Origin: Bordetella sp. H567
GTDB lineage: Bacteria; Pseudomonadota; Gammaproteobacteria; Burkholderiales; Burkholderiaceae_B
Direction of reading: 5' to 3'
DNA: 64,000 nucleotides
Assembly: GCF_001704295.1 (NCBI RefSeq)
Contig: NZ_CP012334.1
Coordinates: forward strand, 5,406,084 to 5,470,083
Every line of letters begins with the position of its first letter. Position 1 is the stretch's first letter. The notes under the pieces are model-generated. The model saw only the letters and a list, made by a program, of their open reading frames with translations. It was not told where the DNA came from and ran no database searches. The position numbers were made by a program, and so were the translations under genes. This document shows positions 63,043 through 64,000 of this stretch, piece by piece.

Positions 63043-64000
63043 TTAGATGATCGTGAACAGTCCGGTCAACAGGTTCTTCGCGGCCGCGGTTTCCGTGGCC
63101 AAGCCGTTGTTCTTGTATTCCGTGGCGCCGATCTTGCTCGACATGCCGAATATGTCCGTCTTGATCGCACTGACGTCGGCCTTGGATACGGCCACGCCGA
63201 CATTCGAGCGCCATACCGTCGCGTTGCCCAGGCCGAACGTCGCCTGCGCGATGGTCAGGTTCAAGCCGAACGGCGTGGCCTTGAGCCAGCTCTTGGTCGA
63301 CAGGTCCTTGACCTGCTTGCCGTTCAGCACCACATCGGTATCGCTGGTCAGCGTGATCTTCTGCGGCGCCGTCATATCGATGCCCGCGCCGGTCGACGTC
63401 ACCGTGATCTGCCGCGCGGCCTTCGCGTCCATCCCGGCGGCCTGCGATTCGATATGCACGTCGCTCTTGGCCAGCAGCGTCATGCCCGCGGCAAAGGATT
63501 GCGTGGTGACCTGCCCTTGCGCCTGCGCCGTCAAGGTTCCCGCCTGCACGTCGTGCAGCGCGTTGCCCGCGCTCACATGCACCTCTTGTCCGGTATTGAG
63601 CGTTTCCTTGAAGGGGCCGGTGACTGTGCGGGTCTCGCCATCGGCCGAGACCGTGGTCGTCAGCCCCTGGTCGAAGCTCTCCGTGGCCATGCCGCCGGAC
63701 ACGTGCAGCGCGCGCGCGCCGTTGACGGTGTAGGTTTCGTTATCCGTAACAGTGACCGAACGGGCCTGGCCGACAGTCAAGGCGTCGGCGCCCTGCACAT
63801 GGATGGTACGGGTCCCGGCGATCGTAGTCGTGTCGTCACCGCCGATGGTCGTGGTGCGCGAACCGTCGACACTGCGGTGCTCGTCCGCCTCGACTTCCGT
63901 GCGCATATTGCGTTCCGCATGCAGCCATATTTCCTCCTGCCCGGGCTTGTCCTCGAACATCAATGCGTTGGCGGTGCGCGGTGTTCCGTCTTGCGTGCGC
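63043..64000 (-). CDS. vgrG: VgrG spike protein, C-terminal part only (runs off the window)
   Basis: The frame is open to base 64000, giving about 318 C-terminal residues. The segment RTANALMFEDKPGQEEIWLH is typical of VgrG after its OB domain, followed by HAERNMRTEVEADEHRSVD and a run of short beta repeats (TTTIGGDDTTTIAGTRTIHV) that form the needle-like spike. The last 75 residues (from about WLKATPFGLNLTIAQATFGL) are not repeat-like and end hydrophobic, a C-terminal extension that may bind an adaptor or cargo. First visible gene of the operon. Confidence 0.9.
   Translation of the reverse strand, partial: RTQDGTPRTANALMFEDKPGQEEIWLHAERNMRTEVEADEHRSVDGSRTTTIGGDDTTTIAGTRTIHVQGADALTVGQARSVTVTDNETYTVNGARALHVSGGMATESFDQGLTTTVSADGETRTVTGPFKETLNTGQEVHVSAGNALHDVQAGTLTAQAQGQVTTQSFAAGMTLLAKSDVHIESQAAGMDAKAARQITVTSTGAGIDMTAPQKITLTSDTDVVLNGKQVKDLSTKSWLKATPFGLNLTIAQATFGLGNATVWRSNVGVAVSKADVSAIKTDIFGMSSKIGATEYKNNGLATETAAAKNLLTGLFTII

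Overview
The window is a GC-rich (roughly two-thirds G+C) chromosomal segment of a betaproteobacterium, most likely an Alcaligenaceae member close to Bordetella or Achromobacter. The evidence is the ResB/CcsA type of cytochrome c maturation, the ssb / MFS / uvrA and aroK-aroB-dgt gene orders, the protein sequences of the ribosomal cluster, and the unbroken str-S10-spc-alpha ribosomal series. I ran no database search, so the genus is an inference. No tRNA, rRNA, insertion sequence, prophage or CRISPR array was recognised.

Layout. 0-4.5 kb: a cut-off AraC-type regulator divergent from a drug-type MFS exporter, then a P-loop kinase-like gene overlapping tail-to-tail with yrbL, and a GFA-family gene. 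4.5-16 kb: dbpA helicase, a B12-type radical SAM protein, ssb, an MFS gene divergent from uvrA, a glutathione transferase and a 14-helix MFS pump. 16-33 kb: housekeeping genes (aroK-aroB-dgt, mrcA, cyaY, a small lipoprotein with lysA, the cytochrome c maturation pair with cytochrome c4, engB-hemB, cutA-dsbD), interrupted by one AT-richer orphan gene at 29.6-30.3 kb.

33-57 kb: the ribosomal region, all on the minus strand except for one inserted gene. Transcription runs rpsL-rpsG-fusA-tuf-rpsJ, then rplC to rpsQ, then rplN to secY, rpmJ and rpsM, then rpsK-rpsD-rpoA-rplQ. Several strong hairpins with U-tracts and good promoter-like sequences cut this series into units (after rpsJ, after rpsQ, between rpsD and rpoA). 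Between rpsQ and rplN lies a foreign-looking 3.8-kb three-gene block: a 2-oxoglutarate hydroxylase of the LpxO/aspartyl hydroxylase family, an aldehyde dehydrogenase, and an unrecognised 438-residue protein whose upstream sequence resembles a HrpL-type ECF sigma promoter.

57-64 kb: a type VI secretion accessory cluster. A VgrG (cut by the window edge), a one-helix membrane protein, a DUF2169 protein carrying a very long pentapeptide-repeat helix, and a DUF4150 PAAR-like protein form one operon. Facing it are an FHA protein and, divergently, a membrane protein made of a degenerate kinase C-lobe and a PEGA domain. Both signalling proteins have lost expected key residues, which suggests a rewired version of the threonine-phosphorylation control of T6SS. 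No toxin gene is visible in this part of the cluster. The best leads are this cluster, the orphan inside the ribosomal series, and the AT-rich orphan.
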